In this document: one piece after another, positions 7,794 through 9,811 of the stretch
Layout: each line of letters opens with the position of its first letter
Numbering within the stretch: position 1 is the stretch's first letter
NCBI RefSeq assembly: GCF_937920395.1
Contig: NZ_CALEVF010000312.1
Span: 1-9,811, forward strand
Source of the DNA: an uncultured Clostridium sp.
Lineage (GTDB): Bacteria > Bacillota > Clostridia > Clostridiales > Clostridiaceae
Reading direction: 5' to 3'
Length of the DNA: 9,811 nucleotides
Notes under the pieces: generated by a model
Seen by the model: the letters and a program-made list of their open reading frames with translations, nothing else
Told to the model about the DNA's origin: nothing
Database searches by the model: none
Position numbers and translations under genes: made by a program

Positions 7794-7822
7794 AAAAAAA
7801 ACGCCCCCCTATGAAAGGGACG
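7794..7822 (-). terminator. T-box regulatory terminator upstream of tyrS
   Basis: On the minus strand CGTCCC and the following bases fold onto AGGGGGGCG as a stem of up to 9 bp with three G-U pairs and a 3-nt loop. Eight T residues follow (7794-7801). It lies just after the T-box sequence and would be the default fold when tRNA-Tyr is charged. Confidence 0.88.
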
Positions 7823-8069
7823 AAATATTTCCGTGGTACCACCCAAATTGATTAAACAATCCGCTTTTCCCTTATAACGTAAGGTCCACCCGTCTTAGCC
7901 TAATCATCATCGAAGGTTATAATTCATAATCGAAGATTCTACTTCAGCCTAAAGCTCCAGAATGTATTTCGCTGTATTCCTTAACTAGTTCACACCTACC
8001 ACTAGCTCTCTTAATAATTATTACAGTTACTTCTTTCTTTCATAGCCTTTTTTTATAATTTTTTCACTT
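7794..8069 (-). promoter_or_regulatory. Complete T-box leader of tyrS (tyrosine specifier)
   Basis: Read on the minus strand, the leader shows stem I with AGAGAGCTAGT pairing to ACTAG across the GGTAGGTGTGA distal loop. CTGTA pairs with TACAG and AGAA with TTCT to define an internal specifier loop of GTAA opposite CGAAATACA. The codon in that loop is UAC (7964-7966), a tyrosine codon, which agrees with the gene. Downstream are the conserved GACGGGTGGACC region, the T-box GGGTGGTACCACGG (7831-7844) with UGGU to meet the A-ending acceptor of tRNA-Tyr, and the terminator. This leader fills most of the 415-bp gap between tyrS and the next gene. Confidence 0.95.
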
Positions 8070-8075
8070 ATATCT

Positions 8076-8104
8076 ATTTAACCATTTATTCTGTTTATTT
8101 TCAA
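8076..8104 (-). promoter_or_regulatory. Candidate promoter of the tyrS T-box transcript
   Basis: Minus-strand TTGAAA (8099-8104, four of six consensus bases) is 17 nt from TTAAAT (8076-8081, four of six). The predicted start near 8069 lies just upstream of stem I, the expected place. The rest of 8105-8165 holds no gene; a short TAGAC/GTCTA repeat near 8146-8163 lacks a T-run and is not called a terminator. Confidence 0.45.
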
Positions 8105-8165
8105 CTGTTTTTTCCCTATTCATTAAATAATCGTTCCACATATATAGACAATACTAAGTCTAAAC

Positions 8166-9311
8166 TCAAATAAAATGCTTTACTCCTGGGAAAATAGCCT
8201 TAAATGTATTATCATCTTTTGAATCCACAAATATTACTTTACCAAATTTAATAAAATTCTTTTTCATTCGTGCAAATCCTTTTCCTGATTTTATAAACCT
8301 TTTTTTGTCATCTAAAGCTATCAACTTGTCATATATCCACATGTTTCTTTTTAAATAATTATGAGTATTAACTTCGGTCGAAAACAATAGATTTCCAGGA
8401 CTAATCACACTTACACTATTATAATTTACTACTATTTCAATTTCCTTATAAAATATAGTATAATCCCTATAAAGTATTGCATTCTTAACTGCTTCATGAA
8501 CCGCAATTATAGGATAATTAAATGGAAATATCTTTTTTAAAAATTCTTCTACTCTATCTAACATATCTAATAAATTTCCTTGCACAAGTATAACTTCATC
8601 AAATTTATCATTTACCTTATTTACGATTCTTATCATATTGTGAGGTAAATAAATACTATTGATTGAGGAAAATACCAATAATCCACCAAGGGTAACTACC
8701 CTTTTATTATAATCTCTTTCTATGAAAGTTATTCCTGCATTATCCATAAATTCTAATCTATTTTCATTATTTACTAATATGCCTTTATTTTCAAAATATT
8801 TATTAATAATATCTAAATTCAAACTATTAATGTCACTATTCATAATAGGCATAGTCTCAATATTAAGATTAAAATTTTCTTGTAAGCTAGAAATTAATTC
8901 TTCTTTCCTCATTGTATCTGTTGTGGAACCTCTTCTTATGTAAAATGCGCCGTTCTCTCTTAATTGATAAGGCTTCTGACCACCATCATATATAGTTATA
9001 ATTGCCACGTTTTTGCTTTGATATACTATGAAATCTATAGATACTGGAATAGGTGGTTCACACCTCGAACTAATTATTTGCTGAATTTGTTCTTCTTTAA
9101 ATTCATTGGCATCGATACCTATAATTCTTTTTGTTTTATCCTCTACCCCAATTATGATATATCCACGTCCTCCGCGAGAATTAGCTATAGCCGATACGTC
9201 TTTAGCTAGTTCTTTTTTACCACTTTCTATTAATATATCAATTTTTTGCTTATAATCTAGTTTTGTACCCTCATCTCTTTTTAACAACATGTTAATTCTT
9301 TTTAAATCCAT
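8166..9311 (-). CDS. AlbA_2 (Schlafen-type) domain putative transcriptional regulator with ATPase-like C-terminal domain
   Basis: A 381-residue soluble protein of the family often annotated as predicted ATP-binding or transcriptional regulators (COG2865-like). The N-terminal AlbA_2 domain (about 12-135) shows EGTKLDYK, the ANSRGGRGYIIIGVED core (43-58) and the closing FYIRRGSTT (123-131). The C-terminal part (about 265-380) resembles HATPase_c_4: VHEAVKNAILYRDY (271-284) corresponds to the EAVxNAxxHRDY N-box, VISPGNLL (302-309) to the SNPG segment, and GKGFARM (343-349) to the GxGIxRM motif. The usual HRD histidine is tyrosine here. Target DNA and ligand are unknown. An open frame continues 40 codons upstream, but it runs into the terminator of the preceding gene; the ATG at 9311 has GGGGTG 6 nt in front and starts just before the conserved domain. 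A perfect inverted repeat about 30 bp upstream suggests autoregulation. Confidence 0.85.
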   Translation of the reverse strand: MDLKRINMLLKRDEGTKLDYKQKIDILIESGKKELAKDVSAIANSRGGRGYIIIGVEDKTKRIIGIDANEFKEEQIQQIISSRCEPPIPVSIDFIVYQSKNVAIITIYDGGQKPYQLRENGAFYIRRGSTTDTMRKEELISSLQENFNLNIETMPIMNSDINSLNLDIINKYFENKGILVNNENRLEFMDNAGITFIERDYNKRVVTLGGLLVFSSINSIYLPHNMIRIVNKVNDKFDEVILVQGNLLDMLDRVEEFLKKIFPFNYPIIAVHEAVKNAILYRDYTIFYKEIEIVVNYNSVSVISPGNLLFSTEVNTHNYLKRNMWIYDKLIALDDKKRFIKSGKGFARMKKNFIKFGKVIFVDSKDDNTFKAIFPGVKHFI

Positions 9312-9317
9312 ACATTT

Positions 9318-9323
9318 CACCCC
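9318..9323 (-). promoter_or_regulatory. Ribosome binding site fixing the AlbA_2 gene start
   Basis: GGGGTG on the minus strand lies 6 nt from the ATG at 9311. None of the upstream in-frame ATGs (including those nearest 9431) gives a better domain boundary, and the longest version would overlap a terminator. Confidence 0.75.
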
Positions 9324-9339
9324 AAATACGCTGTAATAA

Positions 9340-9362
9340 TATACTATGTTTACCATAGTATA
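9340..9362. promoter_or_regulatory. Candidate operator: 9-bp perfect inverted repeat upstream of the AlbA_2 gene
   Basis: TATACTATG (9340-9348) and CATAGTATA (9354-9362) flank a 5-bp spacer, giving a 23-bp near-palindrome. It contains -10-like hexamers on the minus strand (TATACT, TAGTAT) with a TTGGAA just upstream, so it overlaps the likely promoter of the regulator gene. The size and spacing fit a dimeric repressor site; no T-run follows, so it is not a terminator. Confidence 0.55.
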
Positions 9363-9401
9363 ATGTTCCAAATACCTTAAAAATAATTTTATGATTATAT
9401 T

Positions 9402-9436
9402 ATAAAACAAAAGGCGATGAAATACCATCACCCTTT
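9402..9436 (-). terminator. Intrinsic terminator after the germination-protein gene
   Basis: On the minus strand AAAGGGTGATG (9426-9436) pairs with CATCGCCTTT (9410-9419) as a 10-bp stem with one bulged G and a 6-nt loop. TGTTTTAT follows. It lies 32 nt beyond the stop codon at 9469 and insulates the AlbA_2 gene from upstream transcription. Confidence 0.85.
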
Positions 9437-9468
9437 ATTATATAAAAGAAATCATTTAAACTAGTAAA

Positions 9469-9811
9469 TTATTTAAAGTTTTTATCATCTCCTATATTCA
9501 TTATTTGTACTTCTACATCCACTTTCAATTCAGTTTTTTTAATAATATTAGGGATTGTTATATTAGGATATTTTTCATTAAATTGTTCAGTTATATCAAA
9601 CGTATCTATGCCTTTATCCTTATATGTTTGGAATAAAGCGTTGCAAGCTTTCACAATATTCTGTTCTGATTTTTCTTGAATTTCATTTACATTTTTTTTT
9701 GTAAAAGTAAATTTATTTTGTGCTTCTCCAAAATCTACATTAACCGTAATTTTCTTTTTCAAATGAATTATATTATCATAATAATTGACTTCAGTCTTAG
9801 TTTTACTTTTT
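9469..9811 (-). CDS. Probable Ger(x)C-family spore germination protein, C-terminal fragment (partial, 5' end outside window)
   Basis: The reading frame is open to the window edge, so only the last 113 or so residues are visible. The TTG at 9762 that could serve as a start has no convincing ribosome binding site, and the frame continues through it. The end of the protein, with a long helix (EIQEKSEQNIVKACNALFQ), then DTFDITEQFNEKYPN and a closing VDVEVQI strand, follows the pattern of the Spore_GerAC C-terminal domain. There the family has a helix, a DIFGFG-type turn, FHRKYP and an alternating VxVxVxI strand. These are lipoproteins of nutrient germinant receptors in the spore inner membrane. 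The N-terminal lipobox is outside the window and the match is from remembered family pattern, so the call is moderate. The usual A and B subunit genes would be expected nearby, off the window. Confidence 0.6.
   Translation of the reverse strand, partial: KSKTKTEVNYYDNIIHLKKKITVNVDFGEAQNKFTFTKKNVNEIQEKSEQNIVKACNALFQTYKDKGIDTFDITEQFNEKYPNITIPNIIKKTELKVDVEVQIMNIGDDKNFK

Noticed and set aside
9312..9431. Longer N-terminus for the AlbA_2 protein
   Set aside because: It would translate through the upstream terminator and the palindrome, adds no conserved sequence, and the ATG at 9311 has a good ribosome binding site.
9469..9762. A complete 97-residue protein starting at TTG 9762
   Set aside because: The frame is open upstream to the window edge and the sequence looks like the C-terminal end of a larger family, so it is treated as partial.
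1..9811. CRISPR array, insertion sequence, prophage, toxin-antitoxin or defence island
   Set aside because: No regularly spaced repeats, transposase or integrase motifs, or paired small toxin-antitoxin frames were found. The AlbA_2 gene stands alone, with no defence-type neighbours in the window.

Overview
The window looks like a chromosomal segment from a low-GC, spore-forming Firmicute, most likely Clostridium sensu stricto. The support is very A+T-rich DNA, strong GGAGG-type ribosome binding sites, T-box leaders on aminoacyl-tRNA synthetase genes, a clostridial-type leucyl-tRNA synthetase, a RelQ/YjbM-type small alarmone synthetase, and the tail of what looks like a Ger(x)C spore-germination lipoprotein. 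The species is not identified.

Layout. 1-69 is the 3' end of a T-box leader (T-box plus terminator) on the + strand, reading into leuS (170-2632). A perfect 20-bp palindrome (2635-2674) is a shared bidirectional terminator with the convergent relQ-like alarmone synthetase gene (2679-3470, - strand). The 242-bp gap 3471-3712 is extremely A+T-rich. It carries a 12-bp inverted repeat and two direct DnaA-box consensus sites. From 6353 down to 3713, on the - strand, a compact three-gene unit runs: a FliK-like protein, a stand-alone FlhB C-terminal-domain protein, and a metallophosphoesterase, with gaps of about 45 bp. Upstream of it, tyrS (6530-7750, - strand) ends in its own terminator and is preceded by a complete T-box leader with a readable UAC tyrosine specifier and a plausible promoter. 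Next, also on the - strand, is a two-domain AlbA_2/ATPase-fold putative regulator (8166-9311) with a perfect 9-bp inverted repeat between its start codon and the upstream gene. The last gene (9469 to the window edge) is a 3' fragment ending in a terminator.

Function. Most of the window is housekeeping linked to amino-acid status: two tRNA-sensing synthetase leaders and a (p)ppGpp synthetase. Embedded in it is the YlqG/YlqH-like pair, which resembles the substrate-specificity switch of flagellar type III export but has no other flagellar gene beside it. I found no CRISPR array, insertion sequence, prophage gene, tRNA or rRNA, and no convincing new multi-gene defence system. The points most worth following are the FliK-like/FlhBC-like pair, the DnaA boxes upstream of relQ, and the palindrome in front of the AlbA_2 gene. 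Start sites for the metallophosphoesterase, FlhB-like and AlbA_2 genes were moved downstream to positions with good ribosome binding sites.
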